DNA from: Treponema sp. UBA6988
Lineage (GTDB): Bacteria > Spirochaetota > Spirochaetia > Treponematales > Treponemataceae
Reading direction: 5' to 3'
Assembly: GCA_002448445.1 (NCBI GenBank)
Contig: DJYC01000003.1
Coordinates: forward strand, 316-64,315
Length of the DNA: 64,000 nucleotides
Both the position numbers and the translations under genes were made by a program. The notes below the pieces were generated by a model. That model made no database searches. It had not been told where the DNA came from and worked only from the letters and a program-made list of their open reading frames with translations. This document shows positions 9,929 to 18,340 of the stretch, piece after piece. Position 1 is the stretch's first letter, and every line of letters starts with the position of its first letter.

Positions 9929-11266
9929 ATGGCAAGCAATCCTGTAGTAAATGTTTTCAGAGTTAAAGAGTTGCGTTCAAAGCTTCTCTTTACTTTGTTC
10001 ATTCTGGCTATATTCCGCCTGGGAAGCGTTTTGACTATTCCGGGCATTAACGCATCCTTGCTTCTGCGTTATTTTGAAAGTTTGGGAAATACCGCGGAAA
10101 GCGCTTTTGCCAATTATATGGACTTTTTTGCAGGCGGCGCGTTTGAGCGTTTCTCTGTGTTCATGTTGGGTGTTATGCCTTACATTTCTACACAGATTAT
10201 CCTTCAGCTCGCGCTTGTCATTTTTCCGTCACTCAAAAGAATCGCGCAGGAAGAAGGCGGTCAGCAGAAGGTTGCCGCTTGGACTAGAATCGGTACAATC
10301 TTTGTTTGTATCATTCAGTCCGCGGTAATCACTGTTTATGCTGATTCTATCAACCAGCAGGTTCCTGGAGTGATAGTACTGGACAAAGTTCATTTCAATA
10401 TTCTGGCAATCCTTACGGTTACGACAGGTTCTATGATAACCGTCTGGATAGGCGATCAGATTACTGCGCACGGAGTTGGGAACGGTATTTCTGTTCTGAT
10501 TCTCGCCGGTATCGTTGCCCGTATGCCTGGAGCAATTTGGAATTTGATTAATCAGGTTAGGGAAGGCACAAACGGTGTAAACATCGTATTTGTCATCGTT
10601 GCCTTCTTTATGTACCTTGCAATTATCGGTCTGATTGTTTACGAGCAGTCTGGTGAACGCAAAATCCCCGTGCACTACGCCAAGCGTGTTGTTGGCCGTA
10701 AGATGTATGGCGGACAAAGTACATATATACCTTTTAAAATCAATCCGTCTGGAGTAATTCCGATAATTTTTGCATCTGCATTCTTGACTTTGCCTTTGCA
10801 GCTCGCAACCGGTATGGCAAGCAGGGCTACATGGCTCAGCAAAGTTTCTGTTGCACTCAATCCGCTCGGAATTCTTTATAACGCAATCGAAGTTCTGTTG
10901 ATCATTTTCTTTGCATACTTCTACACACAGGTAACCCTGAACCCCACAGAGATCGCAAAGCAAATCCGCGAAAACGGTGGTTCCATTCCAGGAATCAGAA
11001 CAGACAAAACTGAGGAATATCTTCAGAAGGTGTTGAACCGTCTGATACTTCCCGGTTCGTTGTATCTTGCATTGATTGCAGTTATCCCTACAATTATTCA
11101 GATTGTGTTCAAGTTCCCCCAGGAAGTTGCAATGCTTATGGGTGGTACTTCGTTGCTGATTATTGTTGGCGTTGACCTTGATACAATGGCCCAGGTAGAA
11201 GCCTTGCTTAAGATGCATCACCACGATGGATTTACAAAGAAAGGCTTAAAACCGCGTAATTTATAG
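9929..11266 (+). CDS. secY: Protein translocase channel SecY
   Basis: 445-residue channel subunit of the Sec translocon in the inner membrane, with about ten hydrophobic segments. Landmarks: LRSKLLFTLFILAIFRLGS (TM1), IPGINASLL (plug region), YISTQIILQLALVI, HGVGNGISVLI, and VGVDLDTMAQVEALL near the end. Normal length. As usual it follows rplO; adk, map and infA, which come next in many bacteria, are absent. Confidence 0.98.
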   Translation: MASNPVVNVFRVKELRSKLLFTLFILAIFRLGSVLTIPGINASLLLRYFESLGNTAESAFANYMDFFAGGAFERFSVFMLGVMPYISTQIILQLALVIFPSLKRIAQEEGGQQKVAAWTRIGTIFVCIIQSAVITVYADSINQQVPGVIVLDKVHFNILAILTVTTGSMITVWIGDQITAHGVGNGISVLILAGIVARMPGAIWNLINQVREGTNGVNIVFVIVAFFMYLAIIGLIVYEQSGERKIPVHYAKRVVGRKMYGGQSTYIPFKINPSGVIPIIFASAFLTLPLQLATGMASRATWLSKVSVALNPLGILYNAIEVLLIIFFAYFYTQVTLNPTEIAKQIRENGGSIPGIRTDKTEEYLQKVLNRLILPGSLYLALIAVIPTIIQIVFKFPQEVAMLMGGTSLLIIVGVDLDTMAQVEALLKMHHHDGFTKKGLKPRNL

Positions 11267-11336
11267 AAAACTTTAGTAAAAAGTTAAGAATTTATGCGGT
11301 TAGGACTAGATTAAATTTGGTAATATATGATATATT

Positions 11337-11440
11337 AATACACCGCTTCTATATTGGAGCGGTGGTATTGAATTGTAGTTCATGGTAAACAGTCTTCTAT
11401 TATATAGAAGCGATGTTACTTCGAACTGCCATGATTCAAT
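11337..11440 (+). other. Structured region upstream of rpmJ, possible ribosomal leader RNA
   Basis: Hairpin 1 has CACCGCT (11341-11347) pairing AGCGGTG (11358-11364), extended by AATA/TATT with one bulge. Structure 2 is nested: ATTGAAT (11367-11373) pairs ATTCAAT (11434-11440), GTAGTTC (11375-11381) pairs GAACTGC (11423-11429, one wobble), and CTTCTAT (11394-11400) pairs ATAGAAG (11404-11410). There is no T-run after either, so a simple terminator is unlikely. A -10-like TATGAT lies at 11326-11331 without a clear -35. It may be an autoregulatory leader for the rpmJ-rpsM-rpsK-rpoA-rplQ group; the function is inferred. Confidence 0.5.
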
Positions 11441-11476
11441 AAAACAACTATCACTGTATTACCAGGGGGACTTTTT

Positions 11477-11590
11477 ATGAAAGTACGAACCAGTGTAAAG
11501 CCCATTTGCGACAAGTGTAAGGTTATCAAGAGAAACGGAATTATCCGCATTATCTGTTCTAACCCAAAGCATAAGCAGAGACAGGGTTGA
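11477..11590 (+). CDS. rpmJ: Ribosomal protein bL36
   Basis: 37-residue L36 with sequence [20 protein letters not shown] at the start and [10 protein letters not shown] at the end. The zinc ligands Cys11, Cys14, Cys27 and His32 are present, so this is the zinc-binding form. The ATG follows AGGGGGA. It opens the alpha-type cluster after a 210-base structured gap. Confidence 0.96.
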   Translation: MKVRTSVKPICDKCKVIKRNGIIRIICSNPKHKQRQG

Positions 11591-11600
11591 GGAGTAACTG

Positions 11601-11969
11601 ATGGCACGTATTGCGGGAGTTGACCTCCCAAACAAGCAAGTAAAGATTGCTTTGACTTATATCTACGGAATCGGCCGTTCAGCGGCATTGCACATCTGCG
11701 AACTTACCGGCACAGAACCCGGAAGAATGATTAACGATTTGTCAGAAGACGAACTGGCTAAAATCCGCAAAGCTATCGATGACAACTACAAGACAGAAGG
11801 TCGTCTCCGCACAGAGATTGGTCTTAACATTAAGCGCCTGATTGACATCGGAAGCTACCGTGGCAGCCGCCATCGCAAGGGTCTTCCAGTACGCGGTCAG
11901 CGCACCCGTACAAATTCTCGTACTCGCAAGGGTAAGAAGAAGACAGTTGCCAACAAGAAGAAGGCTTAA
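11601..11969 (+). CDS. rpsM: Ribosomal protein uS13
   Basis: 122-residue S13 of the 30S head. [20 protein letters not shown] and the basic tail [23 protein letters not shown] segment ([18 protein letters not shown]) are diagnostic. TGAGGAG precedes the ATG. Confidence 0.98.
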   Translation: MARIAGVDLPNKQVKIALTYIYGIGRSAALHICELTGTEPGRMINDLSEDELAKIRKAIDDNYKTEGRLRTEIGLNIKRLIDIGSYRGSRHRKGLPVRGQRTRTNSRTRKGKKKTVANKKKA

Positions 11970-11982
11970 GCGGAGGTAAATA

Positions 11983-12378
11983 ATGCCAGCAGCAACAAAT
12001 TCTAACAGCAAAAAAAGAAAAGAGAAAAAGAGTGTATTTGAAGGTAATGTTTACATTCAGGCAACCTTCAACAACACGATTGTGACAATTACAGACCTTC
12101 GTGGAAACGCAATTTCTTGGGCTTCTTCTGGTGGCTTGGGATTCCGCGGGGCAAAGAAGTCTACTCCGTTTGCAGCACAGTCTGTTGCAGAAACTGCAGT
12201 TCAGCGCGCAGCTGGCTATGGTTTGCGTGAAGTTCATGTGTTTGTAAAGGGACCTGGAATCGGTCGTGAAAATGCGATTCGTGTTCTTGGAACTTTAGGC
12301 CTTAAGGTAAAGTCTATCTCTGATACTACTCCAATTCCGCACAATGGATGCCGTCCGCGCAAGACGCGCCGCATGTAA
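11983..12378 (+). CDS. rpsK: Ribosomal protein uS11
   Basis: 131-residue S11 of the platform. [18 protein letters not shown] and the end [15 protein letters not shown] are characteristic. In many bacteria rpsD follows; here it is absent and a 161-base structured gap leads to rpoA. Confidence 0.98.
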   Translation: MPAATNSNSKKRKEKKSVFEGNVYIQATFNNTIVTITDLRGNAISWASSGGLGFRGAKKSTPFAAQSVAETAVQRAAGYGLREVHVFVKGPGIGRENAIRVLGTLGLKVKSISDTTPIPHNGCRPRKTRRM

Positions 12379-12401
12379 TTCTGGATTTGTGTTGAATTAG
12401 G

Positions 12402-12482
12402 GAATACGGCAGAACTGCTGTTTTCAGCCTGCTGTTATTCAGAACGAGTGTTCATGCAGTAAATCTTTTGGGTTTTATTGCA
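12402..12482 (+). other. Hairpin pair between rpsK and rpoA
   Basis: GAATACGGCAG (12402-12412) pairs CTGCTGTTATTC (12429-12440) with one bulge and one wobble. TGCAGTAAA (12455-12463) pairs TTTATTGCA (12474-12482) with one wobble. There is no T-run after either stem. This may be an RNA processing or translational control site in front of rpoA, where rpsD is missing. Function is inferred. Confidence 0.4.
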
Positions 12483-12539
12483 GCACTGATTAAAAAGGAT
12501 GGCCGGCAAAAAGGCTTTCCCAATTAATAAGGAGTTCAG

Positions 12540-13592
12540 ATGGCTCGTAAAAATCTCCTTAAGGGGTTTAAAAAACCGAAAGGCATAACATTTGAGCATC
12601 AGGAGCAGAATCCAAACTACGGTAAGTTTACTGCTTATCCTTTTGAACCGGGCTTCGGTACAACGGTAGGAAATACCTTGCGCCGTGTATTGCTCTCTTC
12701 TATCCAGGGATATGCAATTTCCGCAGTTCAGATTAGTTCTTATGACGCAGATGGAGTTCCGCACCTTATCTCCGGTGAATTTGAGGCAATACCGAATATT
12801 TCCGAAGATACGTTGGAAGTCTTGAACAGCTTAAAACAGATTCGCTTGCGCTTGCCTCGGGATGTTGAACAGGATACTATTCATTACGAATTCCATGGGC
12901 CTGGCACTGTAAAAAGTGAAGACCTTGAAAAGGTAGGCCAGCTTGAAATCATGACAAAGGGTCTTGAACTCTTTACAATGATGGAAGGCGCTCATCTTGA
13001 GTTTGACATTCAGGTTGACTGTGGCAGGGGATATGTGCCTGCTGAAGTAAATGAACGCTATCTGGAAATTGTTGGAACAATTCCAATGGACTGTATCTTT
13101 ACTCCGGTACCAAAGGTAAAATATTCTATTGAACCATGCCGTGTTGGTCAGCGCAACGATTATGACAAGTTAATTCTTGAGATTTGGACCGATGGAACCA
13201 TTAGTCCGGAAGATGCTCTTGCTGATGCAGCAAAGATTGCAAAAGATTACTTCGCAATTTTTGTTAACTTCAACGAAAGCGAATACTCTTCAAGCGATGA
13301 TGGTGAAGAAGGTGACACAAGAATCCGCCAGTTGCTCGATACTAAGGTGGAAGACCTTGAGCTGTCTGTGCGTAGTTCAAACTGTCTTAAGAATGCAAAT
13401 ATTCACACATTGGGTGAATTAACCAAGAAAACGGAAGACGACATTACAAAGACCCGTAACTTTGGTAAAAAGAGCCTTGAGGAAATCAAGGAAAAACTGG
13501 CCGAGCGCGGTTTGTCTTTAGGCATGACTGATTATAGCCATGTAAAGGATGTTGTGTTACGCAAACAGAAGGACGAAACGAATGAATCATAA
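12540..13592 (+). CDS. rpoA: RNA polymerase alpha subunit
   Basis: 350-residue alpha subunit. The N-terminal dimerisation domain has the conserved [20 protein letters not shown] near residue 40. The C-terminal domain, which contacts UP elements and activators, is intact ([19 protein letters not shown], then [14 protein letters not shown]). AAGGAG lies just before the ATG. The 3' end overlaps rplQ by 11 bases. Confidence 0.98.
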   Translation: MARKNLLKGFKKPKGITFEHQEQNPNYGKFTAYPFEPGFGTTVGNTLRRVLLSSIQGYAISAVQISSYDADGVPHLISGEFEAIPNISEDTLEVLNSLKQIRLRLPRDVEQDTIHYEFHGPGTVKSEDLEKVGQLEIMTKGLELFTMMEGAHLEFDIQVDCGRGYVPAEVNERYLEIVGTIPMDCIFTPVPKVKYSIEPCRVGQRNDYDKLILEIWTDGTISPEDALADAAKIAKDYFAIFVNFNESEYSSSDDGEEGDTRIRQLLDTKVEDLELSVRSSNCLKNANIHTLGELTKKTEDDITKTRNFGKKSLEEIKEKLAERGLSLGMTDYSHVKDVVLRKQKDETNES

Positions 13593-14022
13593 AATTGGAT
13601 TTAATCCGCTTTCACGCACATCTGCACACCGCCGTGCAATGTTACGCAATATGGTAGCCTCTTTGTTTAAGTATGAACGCATTACTACTACAAAGGCAAA
13701 GGCTGCCGAAGCTCGTAGGTATGCCGAGAAATTAATCACTCGCGCAAAGGTTGATACAGTTCACAACAGAAGAATTGCAGCAAAATTCATTGCAGACGAA
13801 AGAATCTTGAACAAATTGTTCACAGAGCTCGGTCCCCGCATGAAGGAACGCAACGGTGGTTATACCCGCGTTCTAAAGATGGGATTCCGCCAGGGCGATG
13901 CAGCAGAGATGGTAATTCTTGAGCTGGTAGATTACAAGCTTCCGGAACCAGATTCTGACAAGAACGAAAAAAAGTCTACAAAGAAAGCAAAGGCTGAAAA
14001 AGCTGAAGCTGCAAAGGAGTAA
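13582..14022 (+). CDS. rplQ: Ribosomal protein bL17
   Basis: 146-residue L17. The start at 13582 gives [20 protein letters not shown], the family N-terminus, inside the end of rpoA. The C-terminus is extended by about 25 lysine, alanine and glutamate residues, an extension also seen in rplO here. Confidence 0.96.
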   Translation: MNHKIGFNPLSRTSAHRRAMLRNMVASLFKYERITTTKAKAAEARRYAEKLITRAKVDTVHNRRIAAKFIADERILNKLFTELGPRMKERNGGYTRVLKMGFRQGDAAEMVILELVDYKLPEPDSDKNEKKSTKKAKAEKAEAAKE

Positions 14023-14025
14023 GCC

Positions 14026-14283
14026 ATGTCTAAAGCACATCGTGGAACAGGTATCCGTAAAGAACCAAATCATGGCCGTGGCGTTTGCGGCATTTGCGGT
14101 ACAGAACAGATTAAGACCCTTTACGAACAGGACGTTGACGGAAAGAAGGTAAAGATTTGCAAATTCTGTAAAGCTAACTTGAAGAACAAAGCTCGTGCAG
14201 AAGCAAAAGTAGCAAAGAAAGCTGCCGCCGCTGCTGCACCTGCCGCAGAAGCTCCTGCTGCAGAAGAAGCACCTTCAGCCTAA
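14026..14283 (+). CDS. Small zinc-ribbon protein downstream of rplQ
   Basis: 85 residues with two CxxC pairs (CGICG and CKFCK) about 23 residues apart, which would hold one zinc, then a basic stretch and an Ala/Pro/Glu-rich tail (AAAAAAPAAEAPAAEEAPSA). It starts 3 bases after rplQ, so it belongs to the ribosomal operon and is probably highly expressed. Treponemes carry a small uncharacterised gene here. A role with the ribosome or RNA polymerase is plausible but not shown. Confidence 0.8.
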   Translation: MSKAHRGTGIRKEPNHGRGVCGICGTEQIKTLYEQDVDGKKVKICKFCKANLKNKARAEAKVAKKAAAAAAPAAEAPAAEEAPSA

Positions 14284-14306
14284 ACAGCGAATACTTGTTT
14301 AGCATA

Positions 14307-14336
14307 ACCGCCCCTTATACGGGCGGTTTTTTTGTT
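14307..14336 (+). terminator. Rho-independent terminator of the ribosomal super-operon
   Basis: Perfect 7-bp stem ACCGCCC / GGGCGGT with a 7-base loop, followed by TTTTTTTG. It lies 23 bases after the zinc-ribbon stop codon and should end the long plus-strand transcript. Confidence 0.95.
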
Positions 14337-14377
14337 TTAGCGTGTGTTTTTCATGCGCCTTTTGCCAAGAGAATGGC

Positions 14378-14417
14378 TCAAACAGAGCACTCAAACAGAG
14401 CAAGTCAAAGAGAGCAG
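14378..14417 (+). repeat. Three short tandem repeats before the hydrolase start
   Basis: Units TCAAACAGAGCAC, TCAAACAGAGCAAG and TCAAAGAGAGCAG follow one another. They lie immediately before the preferred ATG at 14424. If translation started at the in-frame ATG at 14373, they would encode a hydrophilic segment. Role unknown. Confidence 0.7.
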
Positions 14418-14423
14418 TCTGAT

Positions 14424-15245
14424 ATGGAGAAGAAAAAAGTGAGTGTTGCCTATGTTCTGCTAAAGACAGTCATGATTGTCCTAATCATATTTTTTGCAAG
14501 TGATGGGCTTATGCAGTTCATTTCATATTCCTTTTATAAGGGCGACAGAAAATTCAAAGAAGTAAGGTATGAACCCATAGAGTTGGAAATAAAAGCAAGC
14601 GGCAAGGAAAGTCTCTATGGCTACGGCTACAATCTTGATTCAAAATCTTCAAGCGTAATCCTCTTCTTTGGAGGCTCAATGTACATTGCCTACAATTCGG
14701 TTGGAATGTACGGAGGGCTTTTTGGCTGCCCCTTTCTTTCTGTAGACTACTATGGAAGCCAAAAGAGCAGGGGAAAGATGAATTTGCAGACTATGCAAAA
14801 GTCCGCCACGGATTTGTATGACTATGCCAAAAGCCGCTACCCAGACAGGGACATTTACGTCTTTGGCCACAGCTATGGATGCGGAATGGCAGCATACCTT
14901 GCAAGCGTAAGGGAATGCAAGCATCTCGTACTTGCCTCTGGCTACAGAAATCTTTCCGACTTGTACAACAAGATTATCCCAATATTCTGGGGGCCTCTCA
15001 AAGTCTTCATCAAAAACAACATCCGCCCAGACCAGTACGCAAAAAAGACTGTCTGCCCGATAACAATTATAGGCTCCGATGCAGACAAAACCCTTTCTGC
15101 CAGCCTTCAGCAAAAACTTGCCGCCTTGTATTCTTCATCAGCTTCCCCCGCTGAATGTAAGATATTCCACGGAATCAGCCACGAAGACTATTTTGCAACA
15201 GAAGAAGTGATTCACTTTCTTTCAGGCATTGTGGAAAAAGAGTAA
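14424..15245 (+). CDS. Membrane-anchored alpha/beta hydrolase
   Basis: 273 residues. One N-terminal membrane segment (VLLKTVMIVLIIFFASDGL) is followed by an alpha/beta-hydrolase domain facing outward. The nucleophile elbow GHSYGCG holds the catalytic serine; the likely acid is in GSDADKTLS and the histidine in HGISHEDYF, so the triad looks complete. The substrate is unknown; the family includes esterases, lipases and peptidases. The start at 14424 (MEKKKVSVAYVLL) is preferred because the anchor follows directly; 14373 is the alternative, and neither has a strong ribosome-binding site. It is a single gene after the ribosomal terminator. Confidence 0.8.
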   Translation: MEKKKVSVAYVLLKTVMIVLIIFFASDGLMQFISYSFYKGDRKFKEVRYEPIELEIKASGKESLYGYGYNLDSKSSSVILFFGGSMYIAYNSVGMYGGLFGCPFLSVDYYGSQKSRGKMNLQTMQKSATDLYDYAKSRYPDRDIYVFGHSYGCGMAAYLASVRECKHLVLASGYRNLSDLYNKIIPIFWGPLKVFIKNNIRPDQYAKKTVCPITIIGSDADKTLSASLQQKLAALYSSSASPAECKIFHGISHEDYFATEEVIHFLSGIVEKE

Positions 15246-15794
15246 TTACTTGCAGTTCTTCTTGTGAGCCTTGATTTTCTTTATTGCCCAGGCATAGTGG
15301 CTTGAGGTATTGCTAACACAGTATTCTCCAAGAGACGAATTTCCTGTCCAGGCAAAATGCCTTGGCATAAAAAGCTCCTCATTCGTGTAGCCTTCAATCA
15401 TCTTCATAACCTGTGCATGGCTTTTTGCAAGCATCTTCTTTGCTTCTTCAAGGCTTGTGTCTTGGTGAATCTTCCAGAACATCTGGTTCATAGCGCCGTA
15501 AGTTTTCCAAGAGTAATCCGGCGGCAAAAAGGCAATGGCACTTTTCTTGTCCGTAACGCCGGAATTGTTTTTGGGAAATTTAAGCATCAGCTGGTGCCAC
15601 TCGTAAAGATGGACTAAAACGTCGCGGACATTTTTATCGCGGCTCCAGTGGGCCTCCTTTTTGCTAGGCTGACCAGAAAAGTCAAATGGCGTGTTAAGTT
15701 CCTTTTCCGTAAGCCCGTCAACCATCTTTGTAAGCTCCTCGTAGTTTTCCCTTGCGGCAAGTAAAAGTTCATCTTTTGTTTTGGGTCTTGGCAT
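15246..15794 (-). CDS. ClbS/DfsB family protein (DUF1706), four-helix bundle
   Basis: 182 residues. The opening MPRPKTKDELLLAARENYEE, the segment NVRDVLVHLYEWHQLML and the end HYAWAIKKIKAHKK match the ClbS/DfsB family. ClbS protects colibactin producers by opening the reactive cyclopropane; most relatives have unknown targets. A related DinB-like fold is possible. GGAGGTGCTGC gives a strong ribosome-binding site. It is divergent from a GNAT gene across a palindrome (15845-15868), so the two may be co-regulated as a self-protection pair. This last point is inference. Confidence 0.8.
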   Translation of the reverse strand: MPRPKTKDELLLAARENYEELTKMVDGLTEKELNTPFDFSGQPSKKEAHWSRDKNVRDVLVHLYEWHQLMLKFPKNNSGVTDKKSAIAFLPPDYSWKTYGAMNQMFWKIHQDTSLEEAKKMLAKSHAQVMKMIEGYTNEELFMPRHFAWTGNSSLGEYCVSNTSSHYAWAIKKIKAHKKNCK

Positions 15795-15844
15795 GCAGCA
15801 CCTCCGTCGTCTTGTAGTTTTTATGCCTTTAGTATATCATAAAA

Positions 15845-15868
15845 AATATGACAGCAATATGTCATATT
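15845..15868. promoter_or_regulatory. Palindromic operator-like site between divergent genes
   Basis: AATATGACA and TGTCATATT form a perfect 9-bp inverted repeat with a 6-base spacer. On the minus strand the spacer supplies a -35-like TTGCTG, with TATACT 15 bases further, so the palindrome overlaps the likely promoter of the ClbS-like gene. A dimeric repressor could control both genes. The regulator is not identified. Confidence 0.55.
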
Positions 15869-15902
15869 AATTTTAGAAAAATATTGCAGGAAAAAAAAAC
15901 TT

Positions 15903-16379
15903 ATGCAACAAATAGTAGAAATAACCCAAAGCCAGCAAAAGCAAAAAATCTGTAGGCAAATACTAGAAGCCCTTCCCGAATGGTTTGAAGTAGAAGAAAG
16001 TCGTGAGCAGTATATTTCAGAATGCGTTAACTTCATCTTCATCGCTGCAGAAGACAATGGCTATGCGGGTTTTTTGTGCCTAAAGCAGACCGGAAAAGCC
16101 ACCGTAGAAATAGCCGTAATGGGAGTCCTAAAAGAATTCCACAGAAAGGGAATAGGCCGTGCCTTGGTTCAAAAAGCAGTAGAAATTGCCCGCCAAAAAG
16201 GCTACACCTTCATGCAGGTAAAAACCGTAGCGGAAGGTTATTACGAAGACTACGACAAAACCAACAAATTCTATCAGTCATGCGGATTCAAAGAACTGGA
16301 AATTTTCCCCCTCTTTTGGGATCAGGCAAACCCCTGCCAAGTCTACGTTATGTATTTGCCTTCTCCCTGTGAGCCGTAA
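15903..16379 (+). CDS. GNAT family N-acetyltransferase
   Basis: 158 residues. The acetyl-CoA-binding motif A is clear (VLKEFHRKGIGRALVQKAVE), followed by a helix and the C-terminal FYQSCGFKELEIFP. Single-domain GNAT; the substrate cannot be read from sequence. It has the divergent palindrome upstream and a GC-rich repeat downstream. Confidence 0.85.
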   Translation: MQQIVEITQSQQKQKICRQILEALPEWFEVEESREQYISECVNFIFIAAEDNGYAGFLCLKQTGKATVEIAVMGVLKEFHRKGIGRALVQKAVEIARQKGYTFMQVKTVAEGYYEDYDKTNKFYQSCGFKELEIFPLFWDQANPCQVYVMYLPSPCEP

Positions 16380-16499
16380 TGACTGCTTGGCTGTGTGCGT
16401 TTACTATGAGTGTGCTGCCGCCAAGTGCTGCCTATCATTTTTGCTTCTTCGTATTATGCATGTTTCTTTGGACGGTGTTTTTATGGACGAAGTTCTAAT

Positions 16500-16636
16500 T
16501 GCTCTACCATTTTCTTCCTTGTCTAATTCGAGCAAAAGTCTCTATGCGCCACCGCCGTTCCGGGGTTCCGCGGGGCCCTTCCCGCTCCATTGCCTGGCGG
16601 CAACCCGCTCCGCGGGCCCCTCCATGGCGGCGTAGG
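16500..16636 (-). repeat. Interspersed structured repeat, copy 1 (short form)
   Basis: The gap 16380-16673 has no convincing gene. Read on the minus strand it shares ordered blocks with 61936-62171: CCTACGCCGCC followed by TGGAGGGGC, then GCGGAACCCCGG, GGCGGTG, TCGA-TTAGA and TAGAGCA. The interior differs: here it is very GC-rich, with two related arms around GGAGCGGG and GGCCCGCGG. The block order and conserved ends suggest one repeat family with a variable middle. Confidence 0.65.
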
Positions 16637-16673
16637 TTCCTTTGCCGTCTACAATTCACTTCAAAAAATACCG

Positions 16674-17708
16674 TCAAAAATTAATATAGAAGCCCAGTCC
16701 GATTGCTCCTAAGTCAAAGCGGTCTGACTCTTTCCTAAATGGAAAAATAAATGAATGCTGGTAAAATGCTTTTATTGCAAGGCTGTCAAATCCAGAATCG
16801 TTTATAAAGTGAAAGGTTAGGCTTCCTTCTCCTGCTATGCCAACAGACGGATCGCTTGTAACAAGGTTTAGTTTTCCGATTGCGGCTAATTCTGGAGATA
16901 TGGAAAAATGCTCGCCAAAGAAAATGTTAAATCTGCCTTCTACGCCTGCGTCAAAAAAGAAATAATTCGCCAAGTCTGTCAACTGCCAGCTGCAACCTGC
17001 AGTAAAATAAATATTCTTTCCTTCCTTAAATCTTAAATATCCGCCAGGATAGTAGCGCTCAAAATTTTCTTTTGTAAGCGGAAGGGGTAATGTTGCACAC
17101 GCTAGAAAAAGCATTTCATATCTTTGTGCAACAAAAACATTCAATGCCTTGTCGTTGTTAAAATCATATTTCTTTTCCCTCATGTGCAAAGGGGACTTTT
17201 CGTCATATTCCATTCCATAAATGTACCAGTCGTCCTTTTCTTTTGTCCAGCTTATGTAAAAATTATTTGCATCTTGCATATCTGTAATTTCGGTTTTGGG
17301 CCAAGTAGTGCCGTTGCCGTCAGAAAGGGAACTTTTTGTCCATATAGAATTAAAACCGCTTGGCCAGTATTTTTCCAGAAGATAATATGAAAGAACAAGT
17401 TTCTTTTCTTCAAGGGAGGAGCCTTCATCAATGGGAGGCGTATCCAAGGAAAACATTTTTATGATGTTCTTGTATTGGGTGGCCGTAATGCCCTTGGTAA
17501 ATTCATCGGAAAGGTATTCCTTAAATTTTAGGGCACTTTCCTTTGTAACAGTCCCTTTTAGGTTTCTATATATTTCACAAACTTCTTCTGTTTTTTTTAT
17601 CCTTGCATCTTTTTTAGAAGGGTCATCACTTCTCATTTCTCCTGCAAAAAGCATCTGAGCCATCATTAAAATAATTAAAGTCAATAAAAATTTCTTGTTT
17701 TTTTTCAT
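16674..17708 (-). CDS. Exported protein with C-terminal barrel-like domain
   Basis: 344 residues with a signal peptide (KKNKKFLLTLIILMMAQMLF, then AGEM). The first ~200 residues are mostly helical and charged and match no family I recognise. The last ~130 residues alternate polar and hydrophobic stretches and end in aromatic GLGFYINF. The end (AFYQHSFIFPFRKESDRFD) closely parallels the 184-residue neighbour upstream (AFYKHSYYFPIRKTDSKVD), so this looks like an extra N-terminal module added to a shared outer-membrane-like domain. It starts 3 bases after the neighbour's stop codon, in one operon. Confidence 0.7.
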   Translation of the reverse strand: MKKNKKFLLTLIILMMAQMLFAGEMRSDDPSKKDARIKKTEEVCEIYRNLKGTVTKESALKFKEYLSDEFTKGITATQYKNIIKMFSLDTPPIDEGSSLEEKKLVLSYYLLEKYWPSGFNSIWTKSSLSDGNGTTWPKTEITDMQDANNFYISWTKEKDDWYIYGMEYDEKSPLHMREKKYDFNNDKALNVFVAQRYEMLFLACATLPLPLTKENFERYYPGGYLRFKEGKNIYFTAGCSWQLTDLANYFFFDAGVEGRFNIFFGEHFSISPELAAIGKLNLVTSDPSVGIAGEGSLTFHFINDSGFDSLAIKAFYQHSFIFPFRKESDRFDLGAIGLGFYINF

Positions 17709-17711
17709 GTG

Positions 17712-18266
17712 CTAAAACCCACTGCTATCAATAAATAATGTTACTCCTATTCCAATTTTTCCTACGTCTACCTTGCTGTCTGTTTTTCTTATGGGAAAAT
17801 AATAGGAATGTTTGTAAAAAGCATTTACTCCCAGCATGTAGTTGGGAATTAAAATCCTTAGGCCACCCGTCCAGGAAAAGCCGTATATGGGATTGTCGTT
17901 CCATAAACAAAGGTCTCCGCCTATGCCTGCATAAGGGTCAAAATGAAATGCTCCGTTAAAAAATGATATTGGCAAATGAAGGTTAAAAGCAAGTTCAAGC
18001 GGTAAATAGTTTGTGTCATTGATGTACTGCCAGTCAAGGGCTAGGTTTACTCCAAAGAAAGAGGAAAAAAATCCTGCCTGTAAAGAAATCCCATTGTAAG
18101 CTTCGTCAAGATTTTCTGCTACGATTGGCTTTGTGAATGCCGTGTCTAGGCAAAGGCCGCCTGCTTCAAAAATAGAGACAACTTTTTTTCTGCCTTCAGA
18201 TTCCTGGGCGCAAAGTGATGTTATAAAAATAATGCAAAGAAGAAAAAGAGATATTACTTTTTTCAA
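17712..18266 (-). CDS. Exported outer-membrane-like protein
   Basis: 184 residues with a signal peptide ending near SLCAQES. The mature part consists of short amphipathic strands with many Gly and aromatic residues, for example FDPYAGIGGDLCLW, consistent with a small beta-barrel or barrel-related protein. It shares its C-terminal ~40 residues with the downstream gene. No named family recognised. The surface or periplasmic role is inference. Confidence 0.7.
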   Translation of the reverse strand: MKKVISLFLLCIIFITSLCAQESEGRKKVVSIFEAGGLCLDTAFTKPIVAENLDEAYNGISLQAGFFSSFFGVNLALDWQYINDTNYLPLELAFNLHLPISFFNGAFHFDPYAGIGGDLCLWNDNPIYGFSWTGGLRILIPNYMLGVNAFYKHSYYFPIRKTDSKVDVGKIGIGVTLFIDSSGF

Positions 18267-18340
18267 TTTTCACTTCCTTTTTTTCTGGGTATATTCTAGC
18301 ATCTTTTTTGATTCTTGAAAAGCAGAAGTGGCACTTGCTG

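Noticed and set aside
10229..11224. Long minus-strand frame (331 codons) opposite secY
   Set aside because: secY is certain on the plus strand; the antisense frame is a by-product of codon bias with odd, Asn- and Cys-rich composition.
16369..16684. Short plus-strand frames after the GNAT gene
   Set aside because: They run through the GC-rich repeat at 16500-16636 and have repeat-like Pro and Arg-rich translations and no ribosome-binding site.
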